Shown here in pieces: positions 49,789 through 57,974 of a stretch of DNA of 64,000 nucleotides; positions within the stretch are counted from its first letter, which is position 1; each line of letters starts with the position of its first letter. The notes under the pieces were generated by a model. That model did no database searches. It worked only from the letters and a program-made list of their open reading frames with translations, and was not told where the DNA came from. Made by a program: the position numbers and the translations under genes. Origin of the DNA: Catenovulum sediminis (GTDB lineage Bacteria > Pseudomonadota > Gammaproteobacteria > Enterobacterales > Alteromonadaceae); assembly GCF_007289895.1 (NCBI RefSeq), contig NZ_CP041660.1, positions 992,001 to 1,056,000 on the forward strand. The letters run 5' to 3'.

Positions 49789-52230
49789 ATGACAGATTAC
49801 AAAAAGCTATTCAGCTATATATTCGCGCTACCGATTCGGCTACTGACAAAATCAAAGTTAATTTTGGGTAACTTGGAAGCACTTGAGGTGCAAAACCCGA
49901 ATAAGCCAATCTTTTATGTATTAAAGCAAGATTCGCTAACCGATTTATTAGTGCTTGAGCGTGCCTGTAAAAAAGCCGGTTTGCCAAGCCCATTTAAAAC
50001 AGTTCAGTTAGGTGAACAATCGTTTAGACGGTACGTTTGTTTAGACAAAATACAACCTGTTATTCAAAAAAAAGCGGGTAAAACAGATGCGATTGCAAAA
50101 ATCCAATCAGTGCTGGATATGCATGTAAAAACCCCTGAATTGGATGCCAAGTTGGTTCCTGTATTCTTATCTTGGGGTCGTGCCCCGGGCAAAGAAAAAG
50201 CCAAAGTAAAAACCCTTTTCAGCGATCAACAAAAACCAAGTTGGTTAAAAAAAGTATTTATCGTTTTATTTTCTGGTCGCGACAATTTTATTTCAATAGA
50301 TGAACCCCTTTCGTTGCGCTTCGTAGTAGAAGAACACGGCTCTGAAGCCGAAATCACCAAAAAACTTTTGCGCGTGGCCCGTTTCCACTTTCAAAGACAA
50401 CATTTAGCAATGGCCGGCCCTCGACTATGGCAAAGGGACAATATGTTTACCGCTTTATTAGCTTCGCCCGTTATTAAAAAAGCGATCGAAGATGAAGCGA
50501 AAAGTAAAAACATCAGTATTGATAAAGCCAGACAAACGGCTAAGAGTTATCTAGAAGAAATGGCGGCTGACTATCGTGATAGTTGGATTAGAATGCTGGA
50601 CACTGTCATGACTTGGGTTTGGAACAAGCTCTACTCGGGTTTAGAAGTTAAAAACGGTGAACAAGTTAGAAAGCTTGCGCAAGAAGGTCATGAACTCATA
50701 TACGTCCCTTGTCACCGCAGCCATATGGACTATTTGCTACTAACTTACGTGATCTATCACCAGGGTCTCGTCCCACCTCATATAGCAGCGGGGGTGAATT
50801 TAAACTTTTGGCCGATGGGCGGCATTTTTAGACGTGCAGGCGCGTTTTTCATCCGCCGCTCGTTTCGCGGCAACAAACTCTATTCAGAAACATTTCGTGA
50901 ATATCTGGCTCAGCTTATCAACAAAGGACATGCAATTAAGTTTTACCCCGAGTCAGGCCGCTCGCGTACTGGTCGATTGTTAAAGCCCAAAACAGGCATG
51001 CTCGCGATGACGGTACAAAGCATGTTGCGTGGCCAAGAACGCCCTGTTTCTTTGGTGCCTGTTTATATAGGTTATGAACACGTGATGGAGGTAAAAACCT
51101 ATCTGCGTGAATTGCGTGGTGAAAAAAAGAAAAAAGAATCTTTTTTACACTTGTTTAGTATTTTAAAAAACCTGCGCCACTTTGGCCGTGGTTATGTCAA
51201 TTTTGGGCAACCTATTACTTTAAACAAAAGTTTAACCGCTTATCAGCCCGAGTGGAAAAAAGACGGTGATCCTTATTTTCCACCAAAACCAACTTGGTTA
51301 CCGGGCTACATCAACCATGTTAGTCAACACATTATGTGCAACATCAACCATGCCGCCGCTTTAAACGGCGTGACTATGATTGCGATGGTGTTATCGGTTG
51401 CCGATCAGCATACCTTGTTTCGAGATGATCTAGAAAAGATACTCAATCTATTAACGCGATTACATGCGCAGAAATCACCGTTTCCAAATATGACGTTACC
51501 ACCGGAAAATACTGCCGCAGAATTGATAAATAACGCGCTGAAAATGGAAAAATTTGAGTTTGAAGATAAAGCTCCGGCAACCGTCTCAATTGCGGATAAC
51601 TCAGTTGTTGAGCTGACGTATTACCGCAATAACATCATTCATTTATATGTTATCCCCAGTGTTATTGCCGCTATTTTGGTGGAACACAAAAGTATTGTTA
51701 AAAGCCATTTAGTAAAAATAGTTGAAAAAATTACGCCGATAATGGCCAACGAATACTTTTTTTCGATAGAGCCTGAGGTTTTGCAACAACACCTAGAACA
51801 TTGTATCCAAACCTTTGTAGAACAAAAAATCGTATCTATTGAAAATGAAAAAATCACCACAGTGGAGCACTCTGAAACACCTTATTTACAACTCTATTTA
51901 TTAAGTTTGATAGGTCAGGAAACCTTACAAAGGTATGCTGCGGTGCTAAATACGCTTGATGCACACCCACAAGGTTTAAGCCGTTCAGAATTGGAGCGAA
52001 GTGCACAGGAAGTGGCTAAATATTTAGCCAAATTACACGATATCAAAGGGCCTGAATTTAGCGACAAATCTATTTTGAGCCAGTTTGTTGGCCAGCTTAA
52101 AGAACAAGAGCTAATTGTTATTAAAGAAGAAGGCCGCTTTATAGGCACACCAGAATTAACTGAACTATCACAAACTGTTTATGCGTTAATAGATGGAGAA
52201 ATACTCAATACCATCCGCCATTCCAGTTAA
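49789..52230 (+). CDS. plsB: Glycerol-3-phosphate acyltransferase PlsB
   Basis: Inner-membrane enzyme making lysophosphatidic acid, first step of phospholipid synthesis. Acyltransferase motifs in order: HRSHMD (block I, His-x4-Asp, near residue 305), GGIFRRAGAFFIRRSF (II), FYPESGRSRTGR (III) and VSLVPVYIGYEHVMEV (IV). 813 residues matches E. coli (about 807). No strong ribosome binding site before the ATG. Divergent from lexA. Confidence 0.97.
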   Translation: MTDYKKLFSYIFALPIRLLTKSKLILGNLEALEVQNPNKPIFYVLKQDSLTDLLVLERACKKAGLPSPFKTVQLGEQSFRRYVCLDKIQPVIQKKAGKTDAIAKIQSVLDMHVKTPELDAKLVPVFLSWGRAPGKEKAKVKTLFSDQQKPSWLKKVFIVLFSGRDNFISIDEPLSLRFVVEEHGSEAEITKKLLRVARFHFQRQHLAMAGPRLWQRDNMFTALLASPVIKKAIEDEAKSKNISIDKARQTAKSYLEEMAADYRDSWIRMLDTVMTWVWNKLYSGLEVKNGEQVRKLAQEGHELIYVPCHRSHMDYLLLTYVIYHQGLVPPHIAAGVNLNFWPMGGIFRRAGAFFIRRSFRGNKLYSETFREYLAQLINKGHAIKFYPESGRSRTGRLLKPKTGMLAMTVQSMLRGQERPVSLVPVYIGYEHVMEVKTYLRELRGEKKKKESFLHLFSILKNLRHFGRGYVNFGQPITLNKSLTAYQPEWKKDGDPYFPPKPTWLPGYINHVSQHIMCNINHAAALNGVTMIAMVLSVADQHTLFRDDLEKILNLLTRLHAQKSPFPNMTLPPENTAAELINNALKMEKFEFEDKAPATVSIADNSVVELTYYRNNIIHLYVIPSVIAAILVEHKSIVKSHLVKIVEKITPIMANEYFFSIEPEVLQQHLEHCIQTFVEQKIVSIENEKITTVEHSETPYLQLYLLSLIGQETLQRYAAVLNTLDAHPQGLSRSELERSAQEVAKYLAKLHDIKGPEFSDKSILSQFVGQLKEQELIVIKEEGRFIGTPELTELSQTVYALIDGEILNTIRHSS

Positions 52231-52283
52231 AGCCAAAAATTTTAACGAAATATAAACCGTTAATTGATTACCATAAGTATTAA

Positions 52284-52320
52284 TTAATCAAACAGGCAAT
52301 AGCTCACCTGTTTGATTATT
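52284..52320. terminator. Candidate bidirectional terminator between plsB and prkB
   Basis: Perfect stem AATCAAACAGG / CCTGTTTGATT with a 10-base loop between the convergent genes; flanks are AT-rich but without a long T run. Confidence 0.6.
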
Positions 52321-52381
52321 CTTTGATTAAGATTATGCAAAATTGAGTCAATCGGAACCGTAAAAGATTTTGCCGGACAAA

Positions 52382-53275
52382 CTATCTTAATAGCCACTCG
52401 GTTGGGGTGATTTTTTTGCCTTTTTTCTTCATTAAATCTTCTATCATCGGGGTAATAATGAGCTCCATGGCCAGCCCCATTTTGCCTCCAGGCACAACCA
52501 TAGTATTGACGCGAGACATAAAAGCGCCATCTATCATATTTAGATAATATGGGAAATCGACCCCTTTGGTACCACGAAAACGAATCACAACAAAACTCTC
52601 ATCCAAACTCGGAATATCTTTTGCTGCAAATGGGTTTGACGTATCAACGGTCGGAACACGCTGAAAGTTAATATGTGTACGACTAAATTGTGGTGTGATG
52701 TAATTTATATAATCATCCATACTACGCACTATCGATGCCATTACAGCTTCATGGCTGTGACCTCTGTCGGTTGTATCTCGAATGATTTTTTGCGTCCACT
52801 CTAAGTTTACAATCGGTACCATGCCAATCAGCAAATCAACATGTTCCGCAACATTATTTTCTTCTGTAACGACACCACCATGTAAGCCCTCGTAAAATAA
52901 TAAGTCTGATTCGGGCAGCTCTTGCCAAGGGGTAAAGGTACCTGGCATTTGGTTGTAAGGTACGGCTTCATCAAAAGAATGCAAATAACGTCTGATTTGT
53001 CCACTCCCTGTTTCACCATAATTTTCAAACAGCTCTTCTAACAAGGCAAAGTCATTCGCCTGTGGGCCAAAATAACTAATGTGACGCCCTTGCTCTTCAG
53101 CCTTGCGGATCTCAACTTCCATCTCGGCTCGGGTATATCGGTGAAAACTATCACCTTCAACTTCCGCAGCTTTAATATCAAAGCTGCGGAAAATATGTCG
53201 AAAAGCTTTAGTTGTCGTCGACGTTCCAGCGCCGGAAGAACCGGTAATCGCAATAATTGGATGCTTTGCTGACAT
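52382..53275 (-). CDS. prkB: Phosphoribulokinase-family protein PrkB
   Basis: P-loop kinase of the proteobacterial class I phosphoribulokinase family, with GSSGAGTST as the nucleotide loop (Thr in place of the usual Lys, as in that family), EGDSFHRYTRAEM, and the conserved YEGLHGG segment. 297 residues. No RuBisCO or Calvin-cycle gene is in the window; in heterotrophs such as E. coli the prkB product has no confirmed role. Flanked by plsB (convergent). Confidence 0.9.
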   Translation of the reverse strand: MSAKHPIIAITGSSGAGTSTTTKAFRHIFRSFDIKAAEVEGDSFHRYTRAEMEVEIRKAEEQGRHISYFGPQANDFALLEELFENYGETGSGQIRRYLHSFDEAVPYNQMPGTFTPWQELPESDLLFYEGLHGGVVTEENNVAEHVDLLIGMVPIVNLEWTQKIIRDTTDRGHSHEAVMASIVRSMDDYINYITPQFSRTHINFQRVPTVDTSNPFAAKDIPSLDESFVVIRFRGTKGVDFPYYLNMIDGAFMSRVNTMVVPGGKMGLAMELIITPMIEDLMKKKGKKITPTEWLLR

Positions 53276-53445
53276 GTTCAGCCACCTAAATAGGAATTAA
53301 TCAAAAGAGGAAAAAAGTAACTGTGCTAATTTAACCACAGAAATTCACTCAATTGCGATACCTATTAAAATAAACTTTATAACGGCTTACCACATAACAC
53401 TGATTTACCGTATTTAAAATTTTTGACTCAATCATCTACAATCGG

Positions 53446-53470
53446 TGTGACAGGCTAGATGGGTGTCACA
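53446..53470. repeat. Inverted repeat TGTGACA/TGTCACA downstream of the RHH gene
   Basis: Seven-base perfect arms with an 11-base spacer, 8 bases beyond the stop of the RHH-like gene on the minus strand. It has no T run, and the spacing is wrong for a CRP site. It may be a weak terminator or a protein-binding site. Confidence 0.45.
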
Positions 53471-53477
53471 TGATTGA

Positions 53478-53840
53478 TTAGCCTTCGCTAATAAACTGTT
53501 CGACGATCTGCATCTGTTGTTGTGCACTTAGCTTCGCAAATTGATATACCAATATACGCACCATTTTAGATTTACTCACCTTATTCATTTTAGAAGCATG
53601 TGCTAATTGTTCAACAACCCCCTCATTTAGTGAAAAAGTTGCATTTTTACGCGGCGCCGTTAATGCTTGCGCGTTTGCACTGTCACCTGCCTTTTCGCAA
53701 CCCGGAATTATCCGGGGCGCAAAAAGCAGGCTGGGCAAACCGGCAGCATAATTTTCAGCATCATCAATAAAATCATCAACTTCAATTTTTGTTAAATTAC
53801 ACTGCTTTGAGTAGCTTTTTTTCAGGTCGGCCATACCCAT
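53478..53840 (-). CDS. Small ribbon-helix-helix-like partner of ParA
   Basis: 120 residues, not recognised as a named family. The N-terminal part carries the motif VDDFIDDAENYAAG followed by a basic, Pro-rich middle; the C-terminal half (about 68-118) reads as strand ATFSLNE, helix VVEQLAHASKM, then SKSKMVRILVYQFAKL, the pattern of a ribbon-helix-helix DNA-binding fold. Its ATG (GAGGA 6 bases upstream) lies 44 bases inside the 3' end of the ParA gene. By position and size it is a candidate centromere-binding (ParG-like) partner or an autorepressor. Confidence 0.65.
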   Translation of the reverse strand: MGMADLKKSYSKQCNLTKIEVDDFIDDAENYAAGLPSLLFAPRIIPGCEKAGDSANAQALTAPRKNATFSLNEGVVEQLAHASKMNKVSKSKMVRILVYQFAKLSAQQQMQIVEQFISEG

Positions 53841-54498
53841 GATCTTCTTCCTCCACTTGCAGTCGCATAACCTCGTTGACTATCGAACGTATTTCCTCTG
53901 CAGCTTTGCCTTGCGGATCCTGCTCTAATACAGACGAGCCCATTTCTTCACTGTCGTCATAAACATTCCGGCTAAAGGTCACTGTATTTAACACTTGCAG
54001 ACCATAACTGCGACAAACATCTTTCGCTTCAATAATCCGGCCAGCTTGATTTGGCAATGAAGGGCACTGCGTCATCACAACGGCTTCACGCATGTTAGGG
54101 TTGACCATTTTGCAAGTTGAAATTAAATCTTCAACATGCGGGACAGTTTTCAAGTCTCGTCTTTTCGGCCGCATCGGAATCAACACATGTGTTGCGACAG
54201 ACAAAGCGGAGCGAAGTGTTGTGCTATCCCGCCCACCACAATCAATCACAACATAATCGTAATTCCGTTCAAATCCCTGCAATTCATAGCGAACTTTTCC
54301 AAACAGTTGAACACAACTAATCCATTCTAATTCAGGGCTATTATGGCGGGATTGAATCCAGTCTGAGGTTGTTTTTTGCGGGTCACAATCAACCAACATG
54401 ACGTTGGCATTTAATTCTTTGGCTAAATAAACAGCTATATTCTGAGCAAGACAGCTTTTACCACTGCCGCCTTTTTCTCCACCGACTAATAAAATCAT
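53797..54498 (-). CDS. ParA-family ATPase
   Basis: 233 residues, lacking the N-terminal helix-turn-helix of type Ia ParA, so closer in size to type Ib ParA/ParF. Deviant Walker A GEKGGSGKS (signature Lys9 and Lys14), Walker A' LVDCDPQKTTSDW, and Walker B region YVVIDCGG (about residues 81-88). It is followed by the RHH-like gene and preceded by palindromes. It is not the chromosomal parA next to parB/gid. Function here (partition, positioning of a complex, or remnant of a plasmid) is open. Confidence 0.88.
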   Translation of the reverse strand: MILLVGGEKGGSGKSCLAQNIAVYLAKELNANVMLVDCDPQKTTSDWIQSRHNSPELEWISCVQLFGKVRYELQGFERNYDYVVIDCGGRDSTTLRSALSVATHVLIPMRPKRRDLKTVPHVEDLISTCKMVNPNMREAVVMTQCPSLPNQAGRIIEAKDVCRSYGLQVLNTVTFSRNVYDDSEEMGSSVLEQDPQGKAAEEIRSIVNEVMRLQVEEEDHGYGRPEKKLLKAV

Positions 54499-54600
54499 AA
54501 CGACTATCCTCTTGGTACAGCAATGAAGTTCCCTTCACCACCAATCAAATATATGAACAACAAACCATTTGTTGCTGTTCTGAGTATAAGAGGAGATATA
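54499..54600. promoter_or_regulatory. Palindrome-rich region upstream of the ParA/RHH pair
   Basis: Contains CAACAAACCATTTGTTG (54558-54574, perfect 7-base arms) and TGAAGTTCCCTTCA (54524-54537, 5-base arms), and the motif AAGAGGA once on each strand (near 54505-54515 and 54589-54596). It is a candidate operator or centromere for the RHH protein. One AAGAGGA copy is also the parA ribosome binding site. Confidence 0.45.
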
Positions 54601-54649
54601 TAAACTATTAGATCAATTAAGCATTAAAAATGATGGTTTTATGACCAAT

Positions 54650-54674
54650 TTATAAAAGCCGCTACTAAGCGGCT
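54650..54674 (-). terminator. Terminator of the alpha-E/ATP-grasp operon
   Basis: Stem AGCCGCT / AGCGGCT with a 4-base loop, followed on the minus strand by TTTTATAAA. It lies 12 bases past the alpha-E stop and separates that operon from parA. Confidence 0.75.
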
Positions 54675-54685
54675 CAACCAAATAA

Positions 54686-55606
54686 TTATTTGAGAAAGTA
54701 TAACTCTGCAACTTGCGTATGGATTTTGGCCAGATCTATCTGAATTTCATCAATAAATTTATGAAGCTCGCCATTTTTTAGCTTGCGTACATTGGCTTGA
54801 GTAAGCATTTTCCCCGCCTCTTCAATAGCTGGTATGACCTGCTTTGAATTAACAATAGGTGAGATGAGGTTCTGCATTTGTTGCAAACAAAATAGCACGG
54901 CACGTGGAAAAACTTCACTGTGTAGCATAAATTCCAACACATCTTCTCGTTTCACACGTACCCCCATTTGCTGTCGATACATTTGGTAGGCACTTAACGA
55001 GCGCAACACACTAATCCACTGAATATTATCAAATGGGCGGGAAACTTCGCTTTCAATTAAGCTTGCCGAACGTACATCCAGTATTCGAGTGGTCATATCG
55101 GCACGCTCTAACAAAGAGCCAAATTGCAAAAACCGATAACCATGATCATGATTTATTGTCGCATCCAATGCGCCAAAAATGAGGTGAGCTGATTCAATAA
55201 TATGCTCTAAATATTTAAATCGACCTCTTTTGGTTAGCCCTTCATTTTGGTTTTCTTTGACATACAGGTATAAAGAGTTAATCCCCTCCCATACCGCCCT
55301 TGGTATCACATCACGCACAGTACGCGCATTTTCGCGTGCCATCCACAGCGAGTTCAGGGTTGAAGATGGGTTATTACCACTCACTAATAAAAACCTTAAC
55401 GCACTGCGTTCATTAAAATCTTTATGTGTTTTTAAGTACTCTTCACGATATCCAATAATGTCGATGATGGGTTCCCAGCCAGTGGATACGCCTTTAGGTA
55501 AATCCATCAGTAAAAGGTTATTGACATTAACCAGACGAGCTACATTTTCTGCACGTTCGACATAGCGTGCCATCCAATATAAGGTTTCTACCACTCGAGA
55601 TAACAT
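54686..55606 (-). CDS. Alpha-E domain protein (DUF403)
   Basis: 306 residues, all-helical, with the alpha-E signature at the N-terminus, LSRVVETLYWMARYVERAENVARL, read as adjacent conserved segments. The domain is predicted to assist ATP-grasp peptide ligases; its biochemical role is not established. It begins one base after the ATP-grasp gene, with GAGGA 8 bases upstream, so the two are co-translated. It parallels the C-terminal third of the fused ATP-grasp/alpha-E gene two genes upstream. Confidence 0.88.
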   Translation of the reverse strand: MLSRVVETLYWMARYVERAENVARLVNVNNLLLMDLPKGVSTGWEPIIDIIGYREEYLKTHKDFNERSALRFLLVSGNNPSSTLNSLWMARENARTVRDVIPRAVWEGINSLYLYVKENQNEGLTKRGRFKYLEHIIESAHLIFGALDATINHDHGYRFLQFGSLLERADMTTRILDVRSASLIESEVSRPFDNIQWISVLRSLSAYQMYRQQMGVRVKREDVLEFMLHSEVFPRAVLFCLQQMQNLISPIVNSKQVIPAIEEAGKMLTQANVRKLKNGELHKFIDEIQIDLAKIHTQVAELYFLK

Positions 55607-55607
55607 C

Positions 55608-57062
55608 TTATTCGTCCTCCCCGTCAACAATCCAAGTATCTTTACTACCACCACCTTGTGATGAATTTACCACTAACGACCCTTTAACCAACGCAACTCG
55701 AGTTAACCCGCCGGTCGTCACTTGTGTATTATCCCCCGCAGATAGGATAAATGGCCGTAAATCGACGTGTCTTCCTTCTACATGCGAATCAACCAAAGTT
55801 GGCACTGTGGATAAACTTAATGTCGGTTGTGCGATATAATTTCTTGGATCGGCTTTTATCCGTTTTATACATTCCTGCTGTTCTTTTTTTGTCGATTTAG
55901 GTCCGATTAATAATCCATAACCGCCAGATTCATTCGCCGGTTTGACAACCAGTTCGTCGATATGCTCAATAACGTACTGACGATCGGCTTTATCCATACA
56001 TTTGTACGTCGGCACATTAGGCAGCTTTATTTCTTCATCCAAATAATATTTGATAATTTCCGGTACATAAGAGTAAACCACTTTATCATCGGCTACACCG
56101 GCACCGGGTGCGTTGACTAATGCAACATTGCCTTTTTTCCAAGCGCGAATTAACCCTGCGACACCTAAGGTTGATTCTGGATTAAACGCTTCCGGATCTA
56201 AAAATAAGTCATCAATCCGGCGATAAATAACGTCAACCCGTTTTAATCCGTAGATGGTTTTCATGTATACACAGTCGTCATCGTTGACAACAAGATCTCG
56301 CCCTTCAACCAGTTCGCAGCCCATTTCTTGTGCCAGATAACAATGCTCAAAATAAGCTGAGTTGTAGATCCCCGGTGTTAATACAACGACCTCTGGCGCG
56401 TCATCCGGCCTTGGCGACATTGCCGCCAGCATATCGAAGAGTTGAGACGGGTAATCATGCACTGGCAAGATATCGTTGTTTTCAAATAGTTCTGGAAATA
56501 CACGTTTCATAACCGAGCGGTTTTCTATCATATAAGAAACCCCAGACGGTACACGTAAATTATCTTCCAGCACATAAATCGTGCCTTTATCGTCCCGCAC
56601 TAAGTCTGAGCCACAAATATGTGCCCAAATACCTTTGGGTGGCGAGACACCCACACATTGAGGTCTAAAATTAACCGATTTCGCAAGGAGCTCAGCCGGA
56701 AAAATACCGTCTTTAATAATTTTTTGATCATGATATAAATCATTAATAAACAGGTTGAGTGCTTCGACTCTTTGTTTTAAACCTGCTTCGACAAAATCCC
56801 ATTCTTTTTTGGCGATGACTCTGGGCACAATGTCAATAGGCCATGCTCTGTCGATGGTGCTGCCTTCTCCGTATACGGTAAAAGTAATGCCCATTTCTTT
56901 AATCGCCAGTTCGGCGGCGGCGCGTGCTGTTGATAATTCTTCATCATTCAAGCTTGCCAAAAAACCTGCAAGTTGTTGCGAATGACGTCTGGCTTCACCC
57001 GAAGGTTGAATCAGCTCATCATAAAATGGGCTGTTCTTGTATTTTTTCCAATCAATACTCAT
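55608..57062 (-). CDS. Circularly permuted ATP-grasp ligase (DUF404/DUF407)
   Basis: 484 residues. The N-terminal third includes GSDLVRDDKGTIYVLEDNLR, where Glu166 and Asn168 fit the metal-binding pair, followed by VPSGVSYMIENR; the C-terminal part has VVKPANESGGYGLLIG (Lys374 and the Gly-rich nucleotide loop) and DLRPF. These are the expected ATP-grasp motifs in permuted order, so catalysis is likely. By family it should form an amide bond using ATP; the substrate is unknown. It sits between a transglutaminase-like gene and the alpha-E gene, on the same strand. Confidence 0.9.
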   Translation of the reverse strand: MSIDWKKYKNSPFYDELIQPSGEARRHSQQLAGFLASLNDEELSTARAAAELAIKEMGITFTVYGEGSTIDRAWPIDIVPRVIAKKEWDFVEAGLKQRVEALNLFINDLYHDQKIIKDGIFPAELLAKSVNFRPQCVGVSPPKGIWAHICGSDLVRDDKGTIYVLEDNLRVPSGVSYMIENRSVMKRVFPELFENNDILPVHDYPSQLFDMLAAMSPRPDDAPEVVVLTPGIYNSAYFEHCYLAQEMGCELVEGRDLVVNDDDCVYMKTIYGLKRVDVIYRRIDDLFLDPEAFNPESTLGVAGLIRAWKKGNVALVNAPGAGVADDKVVYSYVPEIIKYYLDEEIKLPNVPTYKCMDKADRQYVIEHIDELVVKPANESGGYGLLIGPKSTKKEQQECIKRIKADPRNYIAQPTLSLSTVPTLVDSHVEGRHVDLRPFILSAGDNTQVTTGGLTRVALVKGSLVVNSSQGGGSKDTWIVDGEDE

Positions 57063-57089
57063 GACGACATTCTCCCGTTACAATTACTG

Positions 57090-57974
57090 TTAAAACGTTT
57101 CTTGCCTTCGCATATCAACCGCGACCGACAGTTGATGCGATCCTCCTCCAAACACGATACCTTTTAAGGGTGTGACATCGGCAAAATCACGCCCTACCGC
57201 TAAAGTAATATGTTGCTCGTTAGGTAACACATTATTGGTGGGGTCAAAATCAACCCAACCTAAATCCGGTACAAAAACCGCAAACCACGCATGGGTTGCA
57301 TCTGCCCCTTCAAGTTTTTCTTCACCTTCAGGTGGAATAGTTTCTATGTATCCACTGACATAACGAGCCGCTAAACCCAAACTGCGTAAACACGCGAGCG
57401 CAAAGTGTGCAAAATCCTGACAAACGCCTTTTTTGTGTGCAAAAACTTCACTTAACGGTGTGCTTATCGTGGTAAATCCAGACTCATACTTAAAGTCATT
57501 AAAAATACGTGCCATTAAATCTTCACTGGCTGCAATAATTGAACGTCCGGGGACAAACGATTGATTTGCATAGGCTCGGATATTTTCATCAATCGGCGTA
57601 AATATAGAAGGCGTACTAAAATCAGCGGCTTGCAATAAGATTAATGAATTGGGTGTACGCAGTGCATTGACAACACTTTCCCATGGGATTTGCCAGTCAA
57701 ACAAACTGGTTTGTTGGCGGTTAAAAATCTCGACTTCACTGATTGAGGTGACTTCTAAAACATCATGCTGGGTGGGAATATCAAATACCGTAACCTGATT
57801 GCCAAAATAATCAATAAACGACTCTTGATAATCTACACTCGGTGATGCGGTCAGATGACTGGATAAACAATGTTGAAAGTTGTTTTGAATAGGCGTTAAG
57901 CGAGCATGGTTTTGACACAAACTAACAGGCTCACTATAGCGATATGTCGTTGTGTGTTTAACGGTATATTTCAC
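57090..57974 (-). CDS. Transglutaminase-like protein
   Basis: 294 residues. N-terminal beta domain (MKYTVKHTTTYRYSEPV) typical of bacterial transglutaminase N-terminal regions, then the papain-like core with a complete triad: Cys185 in KKGVCQDFAHF, His228 in DATHAWFAVF and Asp244 in DFDPTNN. Such proteins usually act as proteases or transferases rather than protein crosslinkers. No signal peptide is seen, so it is probably cytoplasmic. Its ATG overlaps the stop of the upstream fused gene by 4 bases. Confidence 0.9.
   Translation of the reverse strand: MKYTVKHTTTYRYSEPVSLCQNHARLTPIQNNFQHCLSSHLTASPSVDYQESFIDYFGNQVTVFDIPTQHDVLEVTSISEVEIFNRQQTSLFDWQIPWESVVNALRTPNSLILLQAADFSTPSIFTPIDENIRAYANQSFVPGRSIIAASEDLMARIFNDFKYESGFTTISTPLSEVFAHKKGVCQDFAHFALACLRSLGLAARYVSGYIETIPPEGEEKLEGADATHAWFAVFVPDLGWVDFDPTNNVLPNEQHITLAVGRDFADVTPLKGIVFGGGSHQLSVAVDMRRQETF

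Noticed and set aside
52382-53275. prkB as evidence of carbon fixation
   Set aside because: No RuBisCO or other Calvin-cycle gene is present, and related heterotrophs carry prkB without the cycle.
53446-53470. TGTGAC...GTCACA as a CRP binding site
   Set aside because: The half-sites are separated by 13 bases rather than the 6 needed for CRP; kept only as an inverted repeat.
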